Assembly: GCA_000697475.1 (NCBI GenBank)
Contig: JNEU01000735.1
Location: 1-41,951, forward strand
DNA length: 41,951 nucleotides
Direction: 5' to 3'
From: Lichtheimia corymbifera B2541
Taxonomy: Eukaryota > Mucoromycota > Mucoromycetes > Mucorales > Lichtheimiaceae
Part shown: in pieces, positions 22,728 to 35,816 of the stretch
How the letters are laid out: each line of letters starts with the position of its first letter
How positions within the stretch are numbered: the first letter of the stretch is position 1
Program-made: the position numbers and the translations under genes
The notes under the pieces: generated by a model
Told to the model about the DNA's origin: nothing
The model's input: the letters and a program-made list of their open reading frames with translations, nothing else
The model's database searches: none

Positions 22728-25150
22728 TTGTCTCCTAGGCAACCACAATCATCACCACCACGCAACCAACCATCCCCAACAACAAGCAACATGATCCGCA
22801 TCGGCATTAAACTTCATGCGTTGGTTACCAATACACTATGTTTTATCGATGACTCGAGCGTTCCATCTTCCTTGTTGTATTATTATTATATCAAGATCTG
22901 TTGCAAGAATAATAAACCTCCTTGGTAGAAGAAATCATGGTGTAGTAGTAGTAGTAGTAGTCTCCCCAAAAGTCCTATGTTGTGCTTCCATGTCTAATGC
23001 ATATTCCCATCATTTCAGGGAGAAGTAATAGAACTGAAAGAATGGCAAGAAAAGACGACATATCCACTCAGCTTGTCATGCATATCCCTTTCTATCCCCT
23101 CCTCCTCTTCCCTCCTCCTTCCCTCCTCGCCGCAACCAATCTTTTCTTGGGGGGTCTGTGTTTGTTGAGCACTATTGTCACTGCTACCACTATCCAAATA
23201 CTACCTACATAATACTGCCACACCACACCCCTGTTCTAGGTGAGGGGGTCAATGGTATCGAGCTTCATCACCACTTGCAGCAACCATTTACCCGAAATCT
23301 TTATATAAATTTACTTGTTGATCGTCACCAATCGTTTGCTGCATGCAGTAAGGCTCAAATTGGATCACGCTTGCATAATCGCAATACGGATATTATGGGG
23401 TGTTGCTATGGTCATGCCTTGTTGAAAGAAAAGTGCAGTGTGGCTGGGATGGGATGATAGACACCACGATGCTATCATCTCATGATGGCGACCAACACAG
23501 GGGTTACGTATCGCAGCCTCATGGATGGATCTCGTGCCTGAGAGATATAACGTGTGCTGAAGTCCTTTTACGTATGGGTAGGTAACGATGTATAGCATAT
23601 AACTTGGACTGGATATTAATTAAACATCGTTATATGAGCGGTCAGTGTGGCTAAATACCTTTGATTCTAAGCGAATCGAGTAAAAGTAACAGCAGCGCAT
23701 TATGTCAATTCGAAACTAAGCATGGCCATCCTTTTGAGTATACAACATCAAATATATATTTACATCCACCTATTGTAGTCCTCTAACCATAGGCAGCGAA
23801 GCCTCTTAAAAATTGTTTGGTAACTGCACGTGCAGGGAGTTGAGGTATCTGTATGCATACTTTGGTGGATGCCGTCACACCTTACTACGCCATGCATGCG
23901 TTGTCCTATATGTGAAGTATCCTACTTAGGGGAATATCCCATTTTTCGCAGACACGTGAAGCGTTGTGATCATTTTAATGGTTGTTTCAGTGGCCAGTTT
24001 TCTTATCAATTGTTTTTTATGTTTCGTGTGAAAGGTGACATGGGTTACTACGCTATCCCTTATGTGATTTCCCTTCAATTGGCATCGTCTTTCAAACAAC
24101 GGAGATAATATGTCTGCTTAATGAGAATGTATTTTGCTGTTCCACCACCAAGTAAAGGAGCCACCATGGATATTACCTTTATATCATTAGTCACCTATCA
24201 ATGCAGTGGTACGTGAAGAAGACTTGAGCATTTTTATGACCCATTATAACGAGATGACTTGTACTAGGAAGCTTCCCGCTGTTGTTTGTGCGGTGTTTTG
24301 CGAAGCACATTTAAGAGTGATGGGAGCTAACCACACACTAATAGGCTGGTTTCGGTTGCAAAGCGAATCACCTAGGCACTCGGACGAGATCCACATATGT
24401 GATACACGATTGCTGTCAATGTCTACCTACACCCTCCCTTAAGACTCTCGATGATGTTAGTGGGTAAACAACCAAGAGGGATATAAGCCAGGATGACGTT
24501 ATTCGTTATGCTAGTGCATGTTAACAATCACCATACCGCAATAGCTTTGTTTTTCTTTTCATTTGCAGCTTAATAATACATGTAATGATTGGACTTACAT
24601 ACATAAAGAGAAACAATGAGCCCTTTATGATCTACTAGGTATTATTGATTATCAAATATCAGCATTATGGTAGGTTGTCATTGATGGTCTATCGACGTCA
24701 ATCGAAAACACTATAATTGTGGTTGAGCGAGATGGAATGGATCACCAAAGAAAATTAAAAAAGAAGATCCAAAAATGTACAAATTGAAAAGTGAACCCTT
24801 GATGCATGAGCAACAACAACAACAACAGATACGAGGTTCCTAAAGTCGATGCATGTATTGATCATCACACAAAGAGCAATCAGAATGATTTCCATTATTG
24901 ACACCCCTTCCTTGTGCTGAATGAATGGTAGACCCCTTTTGATGCGAGCAACACAATAATAATAACACACAAGGGCCGTGCGTCTTGCATAAAGCAAAGT
25001 TCCGATTCACCCCATTCCTCTGATATTTCCGCCTTTGTTACCCGTATTGATGTTCAAAGTGCTTATCTTCCTCTCTTTATTTGTAGACTCTTTCTTTCTT
25101 CTCTTTTCCACATTTGTCTCCCCTCACGCATCCCACACTATCAAAGCGAG
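22728..25150. other. About 2.4 kb intergenic region without a supportable gene
   Basis: It contains a (TAG)n microsatellite at about 22942-22960, a pyrimidine-rich stretch around 23085-23135 and a (CAA)n run at about 24809-24827. Short ORFs on both strands show no family motif. The pyrimidine-rich stretch at 25060-25150, directly before the next gene's ATG, is a probable promoter/5' UTR. Confidence 0.5.
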
Positions 25151-25153
25151 ACA

Positions 25154-26537
25154 ATGAAATCACCACTGCAATCGTCTTCATTGTTTACAGCAGCAGCTGC
25201 AGCCGCGTATGGGTTTGAAGGTCGTAGGTTCTTTCCACAACAGCTTACACCTCCAGAAGAGTCATTTGATGATGAAAACCAGCTACCGACGCCTGAAGAA
25301 TTTGATAAGATTGTGAACGATTACCTAAACAACCTTAGTCCCAAGAAGAGAGACAAGGCATTGGTGGATCAAAAACGATACCAAGTGATCCAACAAGTGC
25401 TCAAGGATCCCAGGAATACGGCGATCTCCACAGCACAATTCCGTTTCTGGGTCAAAAAGATGTTCCAATTGCAGCCTGGTACAGTGGGACTTGTGTGCCA
25501 CGATGGCAAGCCTGTAGCAATGAAAGAGCAAATCTACTCGATCCTTGTCCAGGCACATAGAGAAGCTCAACATGGTGGTCGAGATAAAACATCAGCCTTA
25601 GTGAGTATACACACGTGTAAGAAGCATGCTTTATTATCATCGATCACCAAGACTCAATGTATCCATTTAGGTGAGAAGAAAGTTTTCTTGGATTCCAAAG
25701 GAGCTCGTGGCAAGATTTGTACGACATTGTCCCTTTTGCATCACACGTAGAAATGGCGGGCAGAGCCCTGGGGGTTTTACACAACAGCATAAGATGCACA
25801 AGCCCAATCAATGCATCAACAATACTCCCAGGCACAGCTTTGATGCATCCTTTTTATGTACACCTTCCATGTACGAAGATAGTGATTTCTCATCCACCAC
25901 AGAGAATGGTTACGGAGCATCACCAACCAGCTATGCATATTCCTCATCCACTTCACCTGCAAGGCGCGATAGCACATCCATCTACGATAAGGAAGAAGAA
26001 GACTTTTTACAAGCATACGCACGTAATGGAGGGTTCCCTCCTTTTATTACGCATCCCAATGCAACGGCAGTAGCAGCAGCAGCAGCGGTTGCGGCTGTAG
26101 CTTCAACATCCACAACACCATTTTCTACAACCTCTACTACACGCACTCCTAATTCCGGTGCACCTACGCTCTTTGATGACCATACATCTTCACCTACGTC
26201 ACAAAATATTTTCTACCAAGCATCCACAGGGTATCTAGGATATCCATCTTATTATTACCCCAATGTCCTGGGAATTGTCCCATGTGATAACACGCCTACA
26301 GGTATTGATAACCACCATCAACCACCACCACCACCACCAGCAGTGGACTCGACTGTCACCACTGACAGCCATCCATCAACAGAAGACACCACAGCAGATA
26401 TCCTTGCCCATCATCATCGTCATTCTCAACACCAACAACAACACCAACAACCTCTTCCACCTACTACTCCATCCAATAATAATTTTATGACTTATCCAAA
26501 CGACGATACCAATAGTAGCAATCATGTGCTCTTATGA
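25154..26537 (+). CDS. NOL4-like protein with an integrase-type HHCC zinc-binding domain
   Basis: Exons 25154-25600 and 25671-26537 give 437 residues. After an alanine run (14-18) comes a conserved region: FDKIVNDYLNNLSPKKRDKAL (50-70), QFRFWVKKMF (95-104) and VCHDGKPVAMKEQIY (114-128). It passes into H135-x4-H140...C169-x2-C172, within AHREAQHGG and RHCPFC, spaced like the H2C2 zinc finger of retroviral/Ty3 integrases. This arrangement resembles animal NOL4-type proteins and other host genes thought to come from integrase fingers. No catalytic DDE core follows; the rest is Ser/Thr/Ala/Gln/His/Pro-rich low complexity, typical of a regulatory protein. The intron falls inside the zinc domain, between the HH and CC pairs, so the gene is an old host gene and not a transposon ORF. 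Function is unknown, and a nuclear role is inference. Convergent with the WOPR gene. Confidence 0.8.
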
Positions 26538-26730
26538 CGTTCCTTTCCATCTACAACTACTACTTATACTAGTAATAAACCAATAAACAAACATGCTATA
26601 TTTTGTGTGTGTGGGTGTGTGTGTAATGCATACCATCTCCACTATAACTGAGTTGTAATGAGTGGTGCCTTAAAAATGCCGACATTTCCTATGTGCTGCT
26701 TTTGGTTTTTTTATCCTCTGCCAGCGTATG

Positions 26731-26748
26731 TGATATATATATATATAT
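26731..26748. repeat. (TA)n microsatellite
   Basis: An uninterrupted AT-dinucleotide run lies between the convergent NOL4-like and WOPR genes. Confidence 0.8.
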
Positions 26749-26820
26749 GAGCTTGCTTTGTTTGCTGAAGGTGAGTTGTGAACTAAAAGACACGTTGTGG
26801 TATACAGGCCTAAATATAAA

Positions 26821-28266
26821 CTACATTTGCATTTCAAATTCGTTCCAGCCAAGGCCCAAAAAGTAGTTTGGATCGGCCATGAAGGCATTCGCGGCGACTT
26901 CATTGCCAAGCATGGGAACAGCTGAATGGTTGACAGCATGCAACGAAGTGGATGAAAACAAGTGTTGATGTGGATTCTGGTCTTGCCGGTCGCTGAAGCC
27001 TGTCATGAAGAAAGGAGTACCACTACCATAGTGCGATGTCGAATGATGATGATGGTGCATACGCAGACTCGTATCGGGTCCTGGTGCTGGTGTTGTCATG
27101 GTTGCTATTGCCGGTGCTGTGCTATTGTTGTTGCTATGGTGAGATGGGGAAAGCATGAGTGCAAATGGATCCGCTGAAGGTGGTGGTAACCGTGATGGTT
27201 GTGCTGTAGGATTGTTGCCAAGAGACGATGACGATGCCGAGCTACCTTTGCGTTGCTGTTGCTGCTGTTGCTGTTGCTGTGCTGCTTTGCTCCGACCACA
27301 AATACATCCATCAGGTGCAGGCGTCAATGTTGATGATGGTGAAGCACGCATGATCGAGGTTCGTGATGATGTGGATGATGAGGATTCACTATTACGTCGT
27401 TGTTGACTCTTGATCCACCGCCGTTTAAGTCGTAGTGTAGAACGTTCCATATTCAATTCAAATACATCTTCTTTTCTGCTACTACTAGTGGAGGGTGCAG
27501 GTGGTGTAGGTGGTGGTGTTAGCCGAGATGGCATTTTGGGTGCAGCTGCTAGGTTATTAAAATAGACGATGAATGTCTGTGCGTAAGGATGAAGAAATGA
27601 AAAGGATTGTTTTATTACCTTCCATGTCAGTGACAAGAATAGGAATTCGAAAGTTTTGGTGCAGTAGTAGTTCTGGTGAAATGTCAAGAGCCGCTAATGC
27701 CGGCACATGGGACGGCGTCTGCAGCCGATTGTTTAACACATCATCCTTGTTGTAATAGCTGACCAGGTGCTGTTGTACCCCATCGACGATCAATGACATG
27801 CTTTTCTTGATCAATCCATCTTTTTTGAATCGGTAGCTGTTGGTTAACGATCCAACCAGGGCTCGCTCTCGTTGGCGCTCCGAGATATTCTGAGAGCCAC
27901 CTCGAGTTAATTCATCGCCTTGTGGACATCGCTTGTCAAGTTCGCGATATACAAGAAAGTTGCCGAGAATCCTTGAAGGGCTCCACACTAACCCGTCAGT
28001 CCAACGTTTGATGCCTATTTAAAGTACGCCAGTTAAGAGAGCTTATTAGCATAATAAAGATATAGATATAGATAACACGTACCGCTCTCGTTTTCATCAA
28101 AGCAAAAGACGGCACCGCTTTGAACAAGTTGCCGCTCCTTTTCTTGGAGACGACGATTCACACGAGGTAAAAGTCCTCGTTTGCATGCTTCAAAGATTAA
28201 GAGTGAGTCGCGAGTGGTTTCAATGTAGCCCTGAAAAGTCGTCCCAGCAACGGTATTGTTGGCCAT
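26821..28266 (-). CDS. WOPR-domain (Wor1/Ryp1/Sge1, Gti1/Pac2 family) transcription regulator
   Basis: Exons in coding order: 28083-28266, 27619-28014 and 26821-27548 (435 residues). The N-terminal two exons hold the bipartite WOPR DNA-binding domain: TFQGYIETTRDSLLIFEACKRGLLPRV in box A, then GIKRWTDGLVWSPSRILGNFLVYRELD, and box B with LVGSLTNSYRFKKDGLIKKSMS and HLVSYYN. These are hallmark family sequences. The family controls morphological switching, conidiation and virulence-related programmes in Dikarya. The linker between the boxes contains GGSQNISERQRERA. The third exon is a low-complexity tail rich in Ser, Pro, Gln (a run of about 9) and His, a likely activation region. The start ATG at 28266 is the only one before the conserved TFQGY. 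About 1.8 kb of gene-free DNA precedes it; large upstream regions are usual for WOPR master regulators, so complex control is possible (inference). Confidence 0.95.
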
Positions 28267-30098
28267 GACAATAACAAAAGAGAAAAGGAGAGAAAAAGAA
28301 GAAAAGGAAAATGGGAGAAAAGGACAAAAGAATATGAAAAGAGTTCGATGCCTCCTATAAACGGATGGGGCTGCTGCAGATCATGACACTGCCCATGAAC
28401 GGCTTTTGCACTATACTACGTAATTGAGCGGACGCTTGCCTTCTTTATTTCGCCCAGAGCAGTCAAAGTGAGAGAGAAAAATGGCGACCCAAACAATCAT
28501 TGGATGGCTCACATGGAATGGCACGTGGTTGCGTGATACCGTGAGTGCATGTGTGCTTGTTTGCACAAACATATCAGTAGGATAAAGCGAAGGAACAAGT
28601 AGAAATGATACTAAAATCGCAAATGTGGTGTGTGAAAAAGAACCGGTATTGCAATTGTGTTATTGCGGCGCACACCGTTTGATAATCTAGACCTTTATGC
28701 AGCAAGCCATCATGTTGGTGAGAGTGTGCCGTATGTTGTTGTTGTTCTTTCCGCCTTACCACCGGCCGTGTCACCCCCCAAAAGTTGTATTTGAATGGCG
28801 TTATTGAAGTTCTAACCAACTGCACATACCCTATCCGTTACACCATTTACAGAGACAACCAAGATTTTACATAGATGCCATTGAGCCTTCACAAATCCCA
28901 TTGTCATCATTGCAGCAAATATCCCTACTATTGGCACAGTAGCACACGCATGTGCACCCTCATTGTTCTGTGATTGTTACAATGAGCACGCATCTTCAGC
29001 TGACCAATAGCATGAGGATTCCATGTATAAAATACCTATAGCTATAATGTCGATGATCACCGACTTGAATCAAACATTTGAGGATTAAACCTCTTTTATT
29101 CTTTTCTTTCTACTCCCACGTGTCTCAAATGCGCCTTTTCCACTTACAATTTGTAACATAGAGATCTGCGCTCATCCCCACACATATCCATATTTTTGGG
29201 TCTTGCGGCAGCAAAGACGATGATATAGAAAAGCATGCTCATTCTTTTTTTGTTCCTCATGGTGCTATAGATAATGAGGCGTCGATACCGATAAACAAAG
29301 AGAGAAAAGATTCGGCGTTGCTATATCCAGCATCATGTTTATGTATGCCCATCTCAACGGGGATGATTTTGTGCATGATTTGGAATCATGAGTAGTCTTC
29401 TCCTTACATTGCAACGCTTCAGCAACGGTAGCTTATAATTGTCGTATAAGCAGTACCAGCAATGTGGACATTCGAATGCATTGTCTAAACCCACGCGCTC
29501 ATTTTGATTGACTAAACAAACACAAGTAGGATAATCTTTTTATTATTGTTACCCAAGAATTGCACCATTTTTCCTCGTTGCTTTCGAGTATATGAGGCAG
29601 CAGAAAAGAAAACCTGTCAACTCGACAAGTATACGAACGATGACTACGCATATGCACCAGCAACGATTGCACTACGTTGTCTAATGCATGTTGAAACACA
29701 ATCGCCATTATCCATGGTCGTGTGATAATCTCAATTCACACCTTTTGCATCGGACCTAACCGAGTTCTGCATGACGACGCTTGAGAGACACATAAGGAAA
29801 AGTCATGGGAGGAGGTACAAGTTGCTGAAACGGTCAAGATCACTGGATCTGCTGTTATTCTCGTTTGCATCAAATATTCTAATTAGCTGCAATGGCATCA
29901 AACATGCTGCTGCCCAAAGTTGCACAGCATGGATGTGCATGTGTTAACATTATCAACCTCTAAATATGTATATTATATTTGCTGTTGCTGCTGTGATCCA
30001 CCACCACCACCACCGCCACAGTCACCCAAGCCTACCCAACCCTATCCCAGTCCTTTGCGCTGTCTCAACCTGCTCAAGTCGACTTCTCTTTATACACC
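28267..30098. other. About 1.8 kb intergenic region upstream of the WOPR gene
   Basis: No coding ORF or RNA gene is recognised. Directly upstream of the WOPR start is a purine-rich stretch on the plus strand (about 28268-28345), pyrimidine-rich on the coding strand, fitting a 5' UTR/promoter. The segment from 29995 to 30098 is C-rich/pyrimidine-rich and probably belongs to the 5' UTR of the short membrane peptide gene. Confidence 0.45.
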
Positions 30099-30245
30099 AT
30101 GATGGAGCTCGCCACCAAGTTGCTGACAATGATGGCCATCGGCCTGCTGATCCCCATCAGCTTACTTATCCTCGTCGATTTTGTCATTTACCTTTACCGA
30201 CATCTCACCCGTGCCATGAACAGCAAGACTTTGAAGACCGAGTAG
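30099..30245 (+). CDS. 48-residue single-pass membrane peptide
   Basis: The ORF starts ATGATG in good context (CACC before the ATG) and encodes a short N-terminus (MMELATKLLT), one strongly hydrophobic segment of about 21 residues (MMAIGLLIPISLLILVDFVIY), then a basic/polar tail (LYRHLTRAMNSKTLKTE). Codon choice (ATC, GTC, CTC, AAG, GCC, ACC) is as biased as in the eL15 gene, and it is preceded by a pyrimidine-rich leader. These features argue for a real, well-expressed small protein and not a chance ORF. The topology suggests an organelle or ER membrane subunit. I do not recognise the family. Confidence 0.6.
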   Translation: MMELATKLLTMMAIGLLIPISLLILVDFVIYLYRHLTRAMNSKTLKTE

Positions 30246-30546
30246 ACGCTGTCACCCTCCCTCCTCTTCCACCACCACCACAACTAATACCACCAAACCT
30301 ACAAGGCTCTCGGACGACGTAAAAAAAGACTCGAGTAGAATATAATCTGTACACCTTTAATCCTTATTCAACAAGTCGATATCGTATTCGACTTTTACAT
30401 AATGCCCCATTTCCAAGAGTGCGCGAGATAGATCTCTCCAACTAGTGCATACTATATAAACATCTTTTTCCCGGATCTTGTTTGATTATCTGCAATGTGA
30501 CATGTGGTTGTGTGTCAAAAGATGGTCGACCTGGATAGCCCGTCGT

Positions 30547-32772
30547 TCACTCATCCAAAAACTTGGTGTCTTTAAGTTCGTCAGGGAGATATGTTTGGTC
30601 GACAGGTTCATCGTAATCAGGGTTGTACTTGTATCCATCGCCATAACCAAGATTCTATATAATCAGCTAATCAGCACTCACCAATATATATCAGCCTATC
30701 CTATCCATTATCCTTTACCTTCATCAATTTGGTTGGAGCATTGCGGATATGCATTGGCACTGGATAATTGGGTTGCTGTCGAATGACCTCCTTGACCTGT
30801 TATACCTTATAAGTTTCCCACCTTCTTATTATGCATTATCTCCATCGACTTACCTTATTGTATGCCTTGTAGGTTCGCACACTCTTCTTCGTTTCAGCAA
30901 GGTAGGTAGCAACATGGGCTAGAATAGTGTCGCACTCGGGCATCCCAATCTTCTCACAAGCATGATACGCTGACATGGCCTTCAAAGAACAATATCAGTA
31001 CAAACCATTTGACAAACAAGGGGTGCAGAATCCTACCAAGGGCAGTGCAGCACTATCCGCCATCCCAATATCTTCGCTTGCCATTCGCACCATTCTTCTT
31101 GCCACATACAATGGATCTTCTCCCGCTTCCAGCATTCGTCCCAGCCAATAAAGCGCAGCATTGGCATCACTATGAAGATATCCAATGGTTCAGTTCGTGA
31201 TCAATTCACGCCAATCTATAGACATACCTTCCTCTGACACTTTTGTGAAGTGCACTGATAATGTTGTAATGTTGCTCTCCATTACGATCATAAAGCAAAT
31301 GTGATTTCTGAAAGGCACCTATAAAGAGGGCATCAGCTTTGGACACCTTCACATATCACTCTCTCTCATCCTCACCTTTGATGATATCAGGACTTAAGGG
31401 TGACGCTTTTGAAGGCAAGACACTCAAAGCAACTTCCAGAGTATTGATTGCATTGCGTGCTAAAATAAATACGTATACCCAATGAATGATCATGTTGTTT
31501 TGGATGAGTAATGACTTACCATCTCCATCACTATATACTGCTAATACGGATAAGGCTTCGTTCTCTTCCTTTTTCTGCTCCTCTGTGAGAGATAGTGGTT
31601 CATCTTGACGCCATTGTTCCAATGCTCTTGATAAGATTTCCTGTAACTCCTCCTCACTCAATCGTTGCAGCACAAATACTCGACACCGAGAAAGAAGAGC
31701 TGAATTGACTTTGAAGCTGGATCCCGCTCGTTTGTTAGTAAATGAACATCACACTATGAGAGTGTGTGAGAGAGCTTTACCTTGGGTTTTCAGTGGTAGC
31801 ACCAATCAAATGGATAGTCCCTTGTTCAACATAGGGTAGGAATAAATCTTGCTGTGCCTTTGTGAATCGGTGGATTTCATCGATGAAAACGATTGTCTTT
31901 TGTCCAGTGAGTGACAAATGCCCCTTTGCTCCTTCAAATGCTTTCTTGACATCCGCTGCACCATGACTTGTGGCGCTCAACTCGACAAAACGGGACTTGG
32001 TCATCTTTGAAATGATACGTGCAACCGTAGTTTTGCCACAACCAGGCGGTCCCCTGAATGTACGAGCAACATCAAATGTGATCAATAAACCTATTTTTGC
32101 ACGCACAATCACACACACACACACACACACACTTACCAGAGAACCATGGAAGGTATCCGATCACATTGCATCAGAGTACGCAAAACACCATTCTCTCCCA
32201 GTAATTCTTCTTGGCCAACAAACTCGGATAAAGAAGCAGGGCGTACTAGGACAGCTTTTAGTTCCAATTGCATGATCTCCTTATTCTTTGTACTTACCCT
32301 TCGCAGCCAATGGCATAGCCTCCCTGCTTGGATCCCTTCGTTGTTTCTTGGTATTCTCGGGTGTGGTGCTGGTACCAGATTCGGATGCCATACGTTTCAT
32401 TTGTGGTGAAGTGCTGGTAGAGTTTGATGATGATGATGATGATGGTGTTTGTGCTGGCTTGTTTGGCTTGGGTATACTCGTTGTTGGTGAGGATTTGGTA
32501 GGAGGCTCATTTGATCGCTTGGTGCTGAATAAGGGGGCCATCTTGACAGGCTAAATAGCAGTAAGCTCATCAAGCTTTCATCATTCTCGATAAGATATAA
32601 GCATGCTTACCTTTTTAGTATCAGAACTCGAGAAGCTAAGCTGGCTTTGCTTGGTGGTGCCTTCGGTAGACGTGTTGTTGACAGCTGCTGTTGAGCAACC
32701 TGAATCGATGTGCGCATTGATGCTGGACGAAGGAACAAGCTGGCTACAAATGGGGCATTCCACTGTCGACAT
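30547..32772 (-). CDS. MGS1: WRNIP1/Mgs1-type AAA+ ATPase (replication fork maintenance)
   Basis: Exons in coding order: 32611-32772, 32298-32550, 32137-32254, 31781-32053, 31520-31716, 31376-31459, 31228-31318, 31037-31169, 30854-30979, 30719-30796 and 30547-30654 (540 residues). A UBZ4-type ubiquitin-binding finger opens the protein (C6, C9, H21, C26), followed by a Ser/Pro/Lys-rich linker. The AAA+ core begins [19 protein letters not shown], with Walker [10 protein letters not shown] (179-187), Walker [10 protein letters not shown] and the sensor-type GATTENPSF. The C-terminal part ([43 protein letters not shown]) matches the clamp-loader-like domain of Mgs1/WRNIP1/RarA. It acts at stalled forks with ubiquitinated PCNA in known members. 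Intron 3 starts with gtaag and then a (TG)n run. Divergent from phosphoglucomutase across about 1 kb. Confidence 0.96.
32111..32132. repeat. (AC)n microsatellite in the third MGS1 intron
   Basis: An AC-dinucleotide run of about 11 units begins only a few bases inside the intron, on the coding strand as (GT)n directly after the gtaag donor. Confidence 0.85.
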
Positions 32773-35697
<2,925 letters not shown>

Positions 35698-35716
35698 GAA
35701 TATTCATATGCACACA

Positions 35717-35743
35717 CCCAAACACACACACACACACACACAC
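35717..35743. repeat. (CA)n microsatellite between PGM and SET9
   Basis: A CA-dinucleotide run lies in the 120-base gap between the two convergent stop codons and would be part of both 3' UTRs. Confidence 0.8.
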
Positions 35744-35816
35744 GTCATATATTAGTGTCTATTAAAAAAAGCAACTATTATTCGGATGTTTGTACATGGG
35801 AAACAAAATGCGATGA

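Noticed and set aside
26962..27406. Plus-strand ORFs with Cys/Leu/Val runs opposite the WOPR tail
   Set aside because: They are complements of the Gln/His codon runs in the WOPR gene.
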